The notes below the pieces were generated by a model. The model did no database searches. It was not told the DNA's origin and worked only from the letters and a program-made list of their open reading frames with translations. The position numbers and the translations under genes were made by a program. This document shows, piece by piece, positions 7,845-15,845 of a DNA stretch of 64,000 bases (the stretch's first letter is position 1; each line of letters begins with the position of its first letter). The stretch is from an uncultured Alphaproteobacteria bacterium (GTDB lineage Bacteria > Pseudomonadota > Alphaproteobacteria > HIMB59 > GCA-002718135), in assembly GCA_902577905.1 (NCBI GenBank), contig CACHAQ010000003.1:1-64000 (forward strand), given 5' to 3'.

Positions 7845-8686
7845 CTAATTTTATTAATATATTTTAAAAAAACATCTGCTGAGATTGCTTTTCTAGCTTC
7901 CTCACAATGATTACACAATTTTTTATATTCTCCACATGGAGATAACTTATGTTCATAATATATATTCTCATGAAAATCATATCCAATCGCTTCAGGAGTT
8001 ATCCATCCTCCAAAATATAAAACTGCTTTTTTGTTTAAGGCTGCAGCAACATGTCCAAAGCCTCCTTCAGGACCAACATATAAATCTGCTTCATTTAAAA
8101 CTGCACATGCTAAACGAAAATCCATATTCTCAGGCGAAAAGACTGATAAATTTTTTTTACTTTCTTTATGAACTGATTGGATTACCAAAAAATCTTTTAT
8201 AAGCATATTAATTAATTCTTGCCAATTTTCTGCACCCCAATCTTTATTTTGATGCTTAATACTAAATTGCCAATCATAAATTTTTGTTGATGTAGTTTCT
8301 AAAAAAATAATTTTTTTATAATTTTTGTTATTTGTACTGTTCCAAAATTTAATTGCTTCAGAAATTATTTTCTTTGCATCAGTTTTTTCTTTTTTTGTAA
8401 AATAAATTTCTCCAGGATTAGGTTTAAATTTTCTCCAAACATAATTTGTATTATTAGTTTTTTCATAATCAATATAAGGTCTATTATTTTCATGGTAATC
8501 AATAATATGTATTGGTTTGTTTTTTTCAAGATTTCTGCAATCAGATATATTTGGGTTATGATCATAAATGAGTGAATGATAGGCGGTTTGGTTTTTTGCT
8601 TCTCCAATTACAATTTGTCTATCTGGAAATTGTTTTTTAATTTTTGAAGCTAACTTTGTTACAAGTAAATCGTCTCCGTAACCCAT
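7841..8686 (-). CDS. GT9-like glycosyltransferase-related protein
   Basis: A 281-residue cytosolic protein with a Rossmann-like N-terminus (MGYGDDLLVTKLA, near-identical in style to proteins annotated as heptosyltransferase-like) and a C-terminal half with the GT-B/GT9 hallmark LYVGPEGGFGHVAAALNKKAV, where GT9 enzymes bind the nucleotide-sugar. A short cysteine-bearing tail (CGEYKKLCNHCEEARK) might bind metal. It begins 3 bp after argG ends, on the same strand. The donor and acceptor cannot be inferred; a role in surface glycan assembly is likely. Confidence 0.65.
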   Translation of the reverse strand: MGYGDDLLVTKLASKIKKQFPDRQIVIGEAKNQTAYHSLIYDHNPNISDCRNLEKNKPIHIIDYHENNRPYIDYEKTNNTNYVWRKFKPNPGEIYFTKKEKTDAKKIISEAIKFWNSTNNKNYKKIIFLETTSTKIYDWQFSIKHQNKDWGAENWQELINMLIKDFLVIQSVHKESKKNLSVFSPENMDFRLACAVLNEADLYVGPEGGFGHVAAALNKKAVLYFGGWITPEAIGYDFHENIYYEHKLSPCGEYKKLCNHCEEARKAISADVFLKYINKIS

Positions 8687-8689
8687 TTA

Positions 8690-9880
8690 TTAAAGATTAC
8701 TTTTTTTAAGTCTAACTGAATTTACTTTTATAAAACCTTCAGCATCTTTCTGATTATAATCTCCAACTTCGTCAAATGAAACAAGAGAGTTATCATATAG
8801 ACTATCATCTGATCTTCTTCCTAAAATGATTACATTACCCTTAAACACTTTGAGTTTGACCTGCCCATTTACCTTTTTTTGAGTAGAGTCAATCAAGCTT
8901 TGCATTGCTATTCTTTCTGAGGAAAACCAAAAACCATTATAAATTGTTTCAGCGTATTTAGGCATTATCTCATCTTTAAGATGTGCTTCACCTTTGTCTA
9001 ATGTTATGCTCTCAATTGCTTTCCTTGCATTAATGAGTATTGTTCCTCCAGGGGTTTCATAAATTCCTCTTGATTTCATTCCTACGAATCTATTTTCAAC
9101 AAGATCCACTCTTCCTACACCATGTTTACCAGCTACAGAATTTAATTTTGCTAAAAGATCATGTGGTTTTAAATTATCTTTATTTATTGAAACAGGATCA
9201 CCATTTTTAAATTCAATTATTAATTCTTCAGCATTATTGGGAGAGTCTTCGATACTGCTAGTTCTTGAAAAAACATACTCCGGTGGTTCAATCCAAGGAT
9301 CCTCAAGAAGCTTACCTTCTGAAGAAGTATGTAAAAGATTTGAATCAGTGCTAAAAGGAGGCTCTCCCATTTTATCTTTAGGGACTGTTATCTGATTTTT
9401 TTCAGCATATTCTATCAAATCATTTCTACTTTCAAAATCCCAATCTCGCCACGGAGATATAACTTCAATTTTCGGGTTGTTGGCATAATAGCCTAATTCA
9501 AATCTAACCTGATCATTACCTTTACCAGTGGCTCCATGTGAAACAGCATCTGCTCCAACCAGTTTTGCAATTTCAATTTGTCTTTTTGCTATTAAGGGTC
9601 TTGCTATTGCTGTGCCTAACAAGTATGTTCCCTCGTAGAGAGCGTTAGCTCTAAACATTGGAAAAACATAATCTCTAACAAATTCTTCTTGTAAATTTTC
9701 AATGAATATTTCTTCAACACCCAGACTTTTTGCTTTTGTTTTAACAGGTGAAAGTTCTTCTCCTTGACCAATATCTGCTGTGAAAGTAACTACAGGACAA
9801 TCATATTTGTTTTGGAGCCACTTGAGAATTACACTTGTGTCTAATCCTCCTGAATAAGCTAAAACAATTTTTTTAGGCAT
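8690..9880 (-). CDS. argG: Argininosuccinate synthase
   Basis: Condenses citrulline and aspartate with ATP in arginine synthesis. The N-terminal PP-loop AYSGGLDTS lies at residues 8-16, followed by the conserved [15 protein letters not shown] stretch and the C-terminal LKVFKGNV and YETPGGTIL regions. The 396 residues are standard. It starts directly after the stop of the IalB-like gene with no spacer, so the two are co-transcribed. No argH is in the window. Confidence 0.97.
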   Translation of the reverse strand: MPKKIVLAYSGGLDTSVILKWLQNKYDCPVVTFTADIGQGEELSPVKTKAKSLGVEEIFIENLQEEFVRDYVFPMFRANALYEGTYLLGTAIARPLIAKRQIEIAKLVGADAVSHGATGKGNDQVRFELGYYANNPKIEVISPWRDWDFESRNDLIEYAEKNQITVPKDKMGEPPFSTDSNLLHTSSEGKLLEDPWIEPPEYVFSRTSSIEDSPNNAEELIIEFKNGDPVSINKDNLKPHDLLAKLNSVAGKHGVGRVDLVENRFVGMKSRGIYETPGGTILINARKAIESITLDKGEAHLKDEIMPKYAETIYNGFWFSSERIAMQSLIDSTQKKVNGQVKLKVFKGNVIILGRRSDDSLYDNSLVSFDEVGDYNQKDAEGFIKVNSVRLKKSNL

Positions 9881-10354
9881 TTAACAATCGTTAATTAACT
9901 GATTATAAGCTGCAGTAAATCCATTAAGGGTATAGGAGTCATTGGTAATGGTGCCCCTTGAAGACTCGCCTGTAACCTTAAGCTCTAGTCCTTTTTTCAT
10001 AGCAAAAATTACTTTTGCATCTTCTTCTGTCCAAGCAGCAGTAGGTAAATCTTCAGTTGTATAAAATTTGTATTCTCCCTTATCTATACTTATAATAATA
10101 TCAGAAGGAACCTTGTAGCTATAACCAGCCTCTATTTGAACTACAGTATCTGGGTTTCCTATATTTTTGTAGACTAAAACGTAGAAGTCACCTCTTTTCT
10201 TATCACTTGGTAAATCTGTTCCGGTTGCTAAACTGCCAATATAGCAATACTCATCAGCCTTCTCAAAAGACCATTTACCTATTTCCAAAGCAATTAGAGT
10301 ACTGGGAAGTGCTACATATAGCACAAGTAAAAACTTAAGAATAATTTTCATCAA
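9881..10354 (-). CDS. Invasion-associated locus B (IalB)-like exported protein
   Basis: A 157-residue protein with a signal peptide (about 1-22, ending near LIALEIG). The mature part follows the IalB pattern seen across Alphaproteobacteria: GKWSF near the start, then an aromatic GYSYKVPS segment, a central AAWTEEDAKVIFAMKKGLELKV stretch (quoted in part) and the ending SYTLNGFTAAYNQL. Family function is unclear; in free-living marine bacteria it cannot be an invasion factor in the usual sense. It is divergent from the sigma-factor gene 69 bp away and may share its regulatory region. Confidence 0.7.
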   Translation of the reverse strand: MMKIILKFLLVLYVALPSTLIALEIGKWSFEKADEYCYIGSLATGTDLPSDKKRGDFYVLVYKNIGNPDTVVQIEAGYSYKVPSDIIISIDKGEYKFYTTEDLPTAAWTEEDAKVIFAMKKGLELKVTGESSRGTITNDSYTLNGFTAAYNQLINDC

Positions 10355-10423
10355 TTGCTTCTTTTAGTATATCTTATGCAATTAGTTAAGAGTGTTTAAT
10401 CAATGTTAGAGTCTTTTTGAAAT

Positions 10424-10960
10424 ATGGAAAAATCAAACCTAATTAATTTGATGAAAAGGATTCAAAAAGACCGCGACGAAATGGCTTTTTCGGAAATCTT
10501 TGATTTTTTTGCCCCAAAAATAAATGCTTATTTTATTCAAAATAGAATTAAAATTGAGAGTTCTGAGGAATTAACTCAAGAGGTTTTAAGTACTGTATGG
10601 GTAAAATCAAACCTGTATGACTCAAAAAAATCAGCTCTTTCTACATGGATATTTACTATTGCCAGAAACAAAAAAATAGACTTTTTCAGGAAAAATTCCA
10701 AAATTAATTTTAAAGAAGAGGATATACGAGAATTTTTATACCAAGATAGAGAAGTTAATCTCATAGAGGAAAATGAAGCAAAAAAACAAATAGAAAGAAT
10801 AAATAACGAACTCGATGAACAGCAAAAAATAATGATAAAAATGAACTTTTTTGAAAATAAAAGTCATAAAAAAATTGCAGATGAGCTTGAAATTCCTTTG
10901 GGGACAGTTAAATCAAGAATAAGGCATATTTTAACAAAAATGCAGGAATTTTTAAGATGA
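10424..10960 (+). CDS. ECF-type RNA polymerase sigma factor (RpoE/ECF11-like)
   Basis: The 178-residue protein has both ECF regions: sigma2 with FSEIFDFFAPKINAYF and the core-binding SSEELTQEVLSTVWVK, and sigma4 with the helix-turn-helix KIADELEIPLGTVKSRI. The order and the AFSEIFDFFAP opening are those of RpoE of Rhodobacter, the singlet-oxygen sigma factor controlled by ChrR. Its stop overlaps the next ORF by 4 bp, as for sigma/anti-sigma pairs. The sequence suggests photo-oxidative or peroxide stress control, which makes sense next to a carotenoid-making genome; its targets are unknown. Confidence 0.88.
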   Translation: MEKSNLINLMKRIQKDRDEMAFSEIFDFFAPKINAYFIQNRIKIESSEELTQEVLSTVWVKSNLYDSKKSALSTWIFTIARNKKIDFFRKNSKINFKEEDIREFLYQDREVNLIEENEAKKQIERINNELDEQQKIMIKMNFFENKSHKKIADELEIPLGTVKSRIRHILTKMQEFLR

Positions 10961-11586
10961 ACGGAACAGTAGTTAAAAATCAGCTCATATTTGACTTCGC
11001 ATCAGGGATATTAGGTCCGGCAAAGTCGATATTTGCTTCAACATATTTACAATTAAATTCAAACGCTTCTAGAATAAGTAGCACATTTGAAAACATGCTG
11101 GGTGAAAACCTAATAGACAACGAAAACATTCATCCTAAAAATTTGAAGTATACAGACTGCATTGATAGTATAAATAGCAAACCTGTTTCAAATATCAAAG
11201 ATCCAGTAACTAGCTTCTTTGGAAACCTCAATAATTTAAAGTGGAAACAAGTTTATAAAGGTTTCAAAGAATATACAGCTTCGATTGACGATAAAGATGA
11301 ACTAAAATTAATAAAAATGGACCCTGGTGTTTCTGTACCACTGCACTCCCATGGTGGAAAAGAGTACATATTAGTTTTGGAAGGCAGCTTTTGTGACGAA
11401 TATGGTGAATACTCTAAAGGGGATATTCAGATAAATGACCAAAAAATAAAACATACTCCAATCGCATCAAGAGATACTGGCTGTGTATGTTTAAGTATTA
11501 CTGAAAAAGATGTTATTTTCTTTGGTAAATATGGATCTTTCTTAAATTTATTTACATTTATTAAATCTTTTTTTAAGCCAAAATAA
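10957..11586 (+). CDS. ChrR-like anti-sigma factor with cupin sensor domain, zinc-binding site lost
   Basis: A 209-residue protein coupled to the sigma factor by a 4-bp overlap. The C-terminal cupin keeps the ChrR metal ligands in exact spacing: H130, H132, E136 and H166 (in PLHSHGGKEY and KIKHTP). The N-terminal part aligns with the ChrR anti-sigma helix bundle (DFASGILGPAKSIFASTYLQL), but the zinc site H-x3-C-x2-C is replaced by Y30-x3-N34-x2-A37, and the early histidine is absent. The domain must therefore fold and bind sigma without zinc, or it works differently. Confidence 0.8.
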   Translation: MNGTVVKNQLIFDFASGILGPAKSIFASTYLQLNSNASRISSTFENMLGENLIDNENIHPKNLKYTDCIDSINSKPVSNIKDPVTSFFGNLNNLKWKQVYKGFKEYTASIDDKDELKLIKMDPGVSVPLHSHGGKEYILVLEGSFCDEYGEYSKGDIQINDQKIKHTPIASRDTGCVCLSITEKDVIFFGKYGSFLNLFTFIKSFFKPK

Positions 11587-11597
11587 ATTCATTATTG

Positions 11598-11603
11598 TAT
11601 AAT
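11598..11603 (+). promoter_or_regulatory. Extended -10 placing transcription start at the asparaginase GTG
   Basis: TGTATAAT ends 7 bp before the GTG start codon and no Shine-Dalgarno exists between them. Transcription would start at about base 11610-11611, giving a leaderless mRNA. Confidence 0.5.
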
Positions 11604-11610
11604 TCTTAGC

Positions 11611-12606
11611 GTGACTAAAATTCACGTTGATTTTATTAGAGGTAAAGGAATTGAAAGTACACATCAAGTTAAAGCATTGGTAACAAATATTGATGGTAGA
11701 ATTTTGTTATCTACAAATAATGATAATGATTTTTTTTTTCCTCGATCTTCAATTAAAATATTTCAGGCTATTCCTTTCGCAATGTCAGGTGCAGTCAAAA
11801 AATATAAATTAAACGGTAAACAAATAGCTTTAGCTTGTGCTTCTCACAAAGGAGAGGGGTTTCATATAAGTGAACTAAAAAAATGGATTTCAAAAATAAA
11901 ATTGAAAACAAAAAATTTACAATGTGGTATCCATGGGCCATTAGACAAAATAGCTTCAGAAAAAATAATATATTCTAGAAATAAATTTAACGAGTTACAT
12001 AACAATTGTGCTGGTAAACACTTAGCTATGTTAACAAGCTGTCTGTATAATAATCATAGCATTACAAATTATTTAGATTTCAATCATCCACATCAAAAAA
12101 ATATTAGAAGAGTTTTCAATAAGTTCACAGAGACAAAATTATTAAAAAAAAATTTCTCTTTAGATGGTTGTAGTGCTCCACAATATTCATTCCGAATAAA
12201 ATCAATATCTAAAGCATTAAATAATTTAATTAAATGTTATAATAGTAATCTTGAATATTCAATAGCAACAAGAACACTGATTAATTCAACTTTAAAATAT
12301 CCAAATTATATTGGAGGATCAAAAAGCTTTGATACAAAAGTAATTGATGCTTCACAAAGTAAAATATTTTGTAAACATGGGGCTGAAGGTGTTTTTTTGT
12401 TTGCTCATTTGACAAAGGGAGTAAGTGGAGTAGTTAAAGTAACAGATGGCAATGAAAGAGCAATACCAATCACTATAATGAATATTTTTAAAAAATTAAA
12501 AATAATGAATAAAAGTGAATTAAGAAACTTACAAAGAAAGGAAGAATTTTATCTTAAGAACCATGCTGAAAAGAAAATTGGGTATATTAACTTTAAGATA
12601 AAATAA
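11611..12606 (+). CDS. Asparaginase of the AsnA-II (rhizobial) family
   Basis: Hydrolyses asparagine to aspartate and ammonia. This is the thermolabile-type asparaginase fold (PF06089), unlike the E. coli enzymes. Evidence is the series FFPRSSIKIFQAIPF, LACASHKGEGFH, QCGIHGPL, LHNNCAGKHLAMLT and SLDGCSAPQYSF, all in family order, and 331 residues of expected length. GTG start, probably leaderless. Its 3' end overlaps the convergent DUF3429 gene by 14 bp. Confidence 0.85.
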   Translation: MTKIHVDFIRGKGIESTHQVKALVTNIDGRILLSTNNDNDFFFPRSSIKIFQAIPFAMSGAVKKYKLNGKQIALACASHKGEGFHISELKKWISKIKLKTKNLQCGIHGPLDKIASEKIIYSRNKFNELHNNCAGKHLAMLTSCLYNNHSITNYLDFNHPHQKNIRRVFNKFTETKLLKKNFSLDGCSAPQYSFRIKSISKALNNLIKCYNSNLEYSIATRTLINSTLKYPNYIGGSKSFDTKVIDASQSKIFCKHGAEGVFLFAHLTKGVSGVVKVTDGNERAIPITIMNIFKKLKIMNKSELRNLQRKEEFYLKNHAEKKIGYINFKIK

Positions 12607-13024
12607 GTAACAAAAATATACCAATCAATATTGTTAATGGCAATCTTAGAAAATAAAAGGCGCTTTTATTTAATTCGTTAGAAAATATAATAATGTAGTC
12701 AAAAAATAATTGTGTTAACAAAAGCAGAATTATTAAAATAAATATTATTAAAATATTAATATTATAAAGATTTAATATTATAATAATAACTGAGAATAGG
12801 CTTGGTAGAAAACCGTAAACTACAATATGTATAGGTGGATTATTTTTTAAATTCCAGTTAGTTGATCCGATAAAAACTATAATTATTAAACTGTAATAAG
12901 TAATAAAATTTAATAAAATCTCTTCTTTAATTTTCAAGAAATAATATTTATCTAAAAATACTATAACGTATGGTATTAAGCCAAAATATGAAATTAGGAA
13001 TTGTATATTAATTTTTTTGAACAT
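12593..13024 (-). CDS. DUF3429-like small membrane protein
   Basis: A 143-residue protein with about five hydrophobic segments. The pattern fits DUF3429: an opening YFGLIPYVIVF, then IVFIGSTNWNL (family: FLGxxxWG), then VYGFLPSLFSVIII, and a final FFDYIIIFSN with FYFLRLPLTILI. The function of the family is unknown. It is divergent from the fructosamine kinase gene, with only 5 bp between their start codons, so both promoters lie in each other's coding region. Confidence 0.6.
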   Translation of the reverse strand: MFKKINIQFLISYFGLIPYVIVFLDKYYFLKIKEEILLNFITYYSLIIIVFIGSTNWNLKNNPPIHIVVYGFLPSLFSVIIIILNLYNINILIIFILIILLLLTQLFFDYIIIFSNELNKSAFYFLRLPLTILIGIFLLLILS

Positions 13025-13029
13025 TTATT

Positions 13030-13905
13030 ATGGTTAAAAATAGTATCATTTTAGAAATAGAGAAACTTTTAGATAATAAAAAAATTTTAGATTACAATAT
13101 TTTATCTGATTCTTTTGGAATAAATTGTATGAAAATTGGGACAGAAGATAAAGAGCAATATATTGTAAAATATTATTACAAAAAAGGGGGTAGGTTTAAT
13201 GCAATAAAATCTGAAGCTGATAATATTCTTTTTTTAAATAAACATAAGTTCAATTTTTTTCCAAAAATCATTAATAATAATAATAAATTTCTCATAATGT
13301 CATTCATAGATAACAATAATAATCTACCAATTAAAACTAATAATGATTTATTAGGTTCTATAATTTCACTTCATTCTAAAAGAAGTAATTATTATGGATT
13401 TAATTTTGATACTCAAATTGGTGGATTAAAGCAGTCAAATTCGTACTCAAAAAATTGGGTAGAGTTTTATCGAGATAAAAGATTGCATTACATATTTGAT
13501 TTAATTAATAAAAATCAACCAATGGATAAGGCTATAAATACTAAACTTGAACTATTATTAAAAAAAATACATAATTTCATTCCCAACAAACCAAAACCAT
13601 CACTACTACATGGTGATTTATGGGAAGGAAATATACTTTTTAAAAATAAAAAGTTTTCAGGTTTTATTGATCCAGGATCTTTTTATGGTCATAATGAATT
13701 AGAAGTATCCTATTTGAGATGGTTTAATCCTAAATTTATTGATAGGAATTTTTTAGATAAATATAATGATCATATTAGTATTGATAAGTATTTCCTAAAT
13801 TATGAACCAATTTATCAATTGTATTATTCATTATTAAACGTCTATTTATGGGATAGAAGCTATATTGAAAATGTTCGGGGCTTGTTAAATAAAACTAAAG
13901 TATAA
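13030..13905 (+). CDS. Fructosamine kinase family protein
   Basis: Predicted kinase that phosphorylates ketoamines formed by protein or amine glycation so that they decompose. The kinase-like fold shows the catalytic loop LLHGDLWEGNILF at about residue 193 and the metal-binding GFIDPGSFYGHNELE after it, plus the early FNAIKSEADNILFL with the lysine-region pattern of the family. The 291 residues are full length. The product is AT-biased but intact. It ends 4 bp from the convergent aldo/keto reductase. Confidence 0.8.
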   Translation: MVKNSIILEIEKLLDNKKILDYNILSDSFGINCMKIGTEDKEQYIVKYYYKKGGRFNAIKSEADNILFLNKHKFNFFPKIINNNNKFLIMSFIDNNNNLPIKTNNDLLGSIISLHSKRSNYYGFNFDTQIGGLKQSNSYSKNWVEFYRDKRLHYIFDLINKNQPMDKAINTKLELLLKKIHNFIPNKPKPSLLHGDLWEGNILFKNKKFSGFIDPGSFYGHNELEVSYLRWFNPKFIDRNFLDKYNDHISIDKYFLNYEPIYQLYYSLLNVYLWDRSYIENVRGLLNKTKV

Positions 13906-13909
13906 AAGA

Positions 13910-14962
13910 TTAAACACAGGGGTTGGGATCAGATAAGTGTATATCTTCAATTTCTTTTAATAGTTCTTTTGATAGTGAAATATCGATACTATCTATATTC
14001 TCTTTAAGTTGGTCCATTGTTGTAGCTCCAATTATATTACTCGTAACAAATGGACGATCATTCACAAAAGCATTTGCAAAAGTGGAAGGAGCAATATTGT
14101 GTTTTTGAGCAAGTTTAAAATATTTCTCAATTGCTTTTTCTCCTCTTTCAGTATGATGTCTAGAAAATCTTCGTGGCCATAGGGTATATCTAGCTTTTTG
14201 AGGATTTTTTCCACCAATGTATTTACCACTTAATCTACCACCTGCTAAAGGTGAGTAAGCAAGTAAACCACAACTTTCTCGGATAGAAACTTCAGAATTA
14301 TGAATATCGAATACACGGTTAACTAGACTATAAACATTCTGTATTGACATCATACGAGGAAGATTTTTTTCCTTAGAAATTTGGAGATATTTCATAACAC
14401 CCCAGGGTGTTTCATTTGATAAACCTGCATATCTAATCTTACCCAATTTAACAAGTTGATCTAAATTATATAAAACCTCTTCTACTGTAGTCCAATCATT
14501 ATCACTTGCGTCATACTCAAAATCTAAAACTCCAAACTTTGGTACTTTTCTTTCAGGCCAATGAAGTTGATATAAATCAATATAATCAGTTTTTAATCTT
14601 TTAAGGCTTTCATCTATTGCAGCACTCATGTTCTTTTTATCAAAACCAAGATTTTTAGATCCCTCTCTAATCCACTCTAGACCATCTGATTTTGATGCTA
14701 TTTTTGATGCTAAAATTATTTTATCTCTATTTTTTTTTTCATGAAACCAGTTGCCAACTATTTCTTCAGTTTTTCCATAAGTTTCTTTGCGAGGCATTAC
14801 AGCATACAATTCTGCAGTGTCAAAAAAATTTACTCCTCTTTCGACAGCATAGTTCATTTGATCAAAACCATCTTGTTGGCTATTTTGTTCACCAAATGTC
14901 ATAGTACCTAAACAAATGACGCTTACATCAATATCTGTATTTCCTAGTTTTCTATATTTCAT
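13910..14962 (-). CDS. Aldo/keto reductase (Tas-like)
   Basis: NADP(H)-dependent oxidoreductase with a TIM-barrel. The 350 residues open with MKYRKLGNTDIDVSVICLGT, and the active-site residues sit in NFFDTAELY (Asp, Tyr), ILASKI (Lys) and LYQLHWPE (His). The length and the stretch VLDFEYDASD resemble E. coli Tas. The substrate is unknown. It is divergent from the Bax-inhibitor-1 gene. Confidence 0.88.
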   Translation of the reverse strand: MKYRKLGNTDIDVSVICLGTMTFGEQNSQQDGFDQMNYAVERGVNFFDTAELYAVMPRKETYGKTEEIVGNWFHEKKNRDKIILASKIASKSDGLEWIREGSKNLGFDKKNMSAAIDESLKRLKTDYIDLYQLHWPERKVPKFGVLDFEYDASDNDWTTVEEVLYNLDQLVKLGKIRYAGLSNETPWGVMKYLQISKEKNLPRMMSIQNVYSLVNRVFDIHNSEVSIRESCGLLAYSPLAGGRLSGKYIGGKNPQKARYTLWPRRFSRHHTERGEKAIEKYFKLAQKHNIAPSTFANAFVNDRPFVTSNIIGATTMDQLKENIDSIDISLSKELLKEIEDIHLSDPNPCV

Positions 14963-15032
14963 ACTATTTTTATAAAATGCCTTGAAATTGTCGGATTTAT
15001 AGCGATATTAGTAATAAATAAAAGGAGAAATT

Positions 15033-15785
15033 ATGGCTTTAGACTTTAATCAACGATCTTATACTAAATCGGTAGATCAGGCGGCAATTGATGAAGGCTT
15101 AAGAGCGTACATGCTTAAAGTCTACAATTATATGACAATTGGCTTATTACTTACTGGTTTTATTGCCTACTTTTTTGGAAAAGCATCGATAGTTACAAAT
15201 GAGATGGGGCAAATTGTTGGAGTAACTCAGGTAGGGGCATTACTTTTTGGGTCTCCTCTAAAATGGGTGGTTATGCTAGCACCTTTAGGATTTGTTTTTT
15301 ATTTAAGTGCGAGAATTAACAGAATGTCAGTTTCAGCCGCACAAATTACTTTTTGGCTTTTTGCAAGTATCATGGGTTTATCTCTTGCATCAGTATTCAT
15401 AGAATTTACTCAAACTTCTATAGCAAGAGTATTTTTCATTACGGCAAGTACTTTTGGGGCAATGAGTTTATACGGCTACACTACAAAAAGAGATCTAACA
15501 AAACTTGGTGGTTTTTTGTTCATGGGCCTAATTGGTATTATTATAGCAAGTGTAGTAAATATTTTCGTTGGATCAACAGCCTTACAATTTGCAATCTCAG
15601 TTATTGGTGTATTAGTATTTGTTGGTTTAACAGCCTACGATACTCAAAATATCAAAAATATGTATTATGGTGGTGATAGTGAGGAGATAGGTTCTAAGAA
15701 AGCATTAATGGGTGCCTTAAAATTATACCTAGATTTCATTAATCTATTCATTTTATTGCTACAACTATTTGGCCAAAGAAGATAA
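15033..15785 (+). CDS. Bax inhibitor-1 / YccA family membrane protein
   Basis: A 250-residue protein with seven predicted transmembrane segments and the family C-terminus YDTQNIKNMYYGG followed by GALKLYLDFINLFILLLQLFG. It has a good AAGGAGA ribosome site. Bacterial members act as pH-sensitive calcium leak channels or modulate membrane protease FtsH. The gene is a single transcription unit, with a terminator directly after it. Confidence 0.92.
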   Translation: MALDFNQRSYTKSVDQAAIDEGLRAYMLKVYNYMTIGLLLTGFIAYFFGKASIVTNEMGQIVGVTQVGALLFGSPLKWVVMLAPLGFVFYLSARINRMSVSAAQITFWLFASIMGLSLASVFIEFTQTSIARVFFITASTFGAMSLYGYTTKRDLTKLGGFLFMGLIGIIIASVVNIFVGSTALQFAISVIGVLVFVGLTAYDTQNIKNMYYGGDSEEIGSKKALMGALKLYLDFINLFILLLQLFGQRR

Positions 15786-15816
15786 TTCTTTTAAATCCAA
15801 AATATATTTTTATTAT

Positions 15817-15845
15817 ACCCAGTCTTTTAAAGGCTGGGTTTTTTT
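15817..15845 (+). terminator. Rho-independent terminator abutting the next start codon
   Basis: ACCCAG (15817-15822) pairs with CTGGGT (15834-15839) with a T-run to 15845. The ATG of the TPR gene starts at 15846. Confidence 0.88.
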
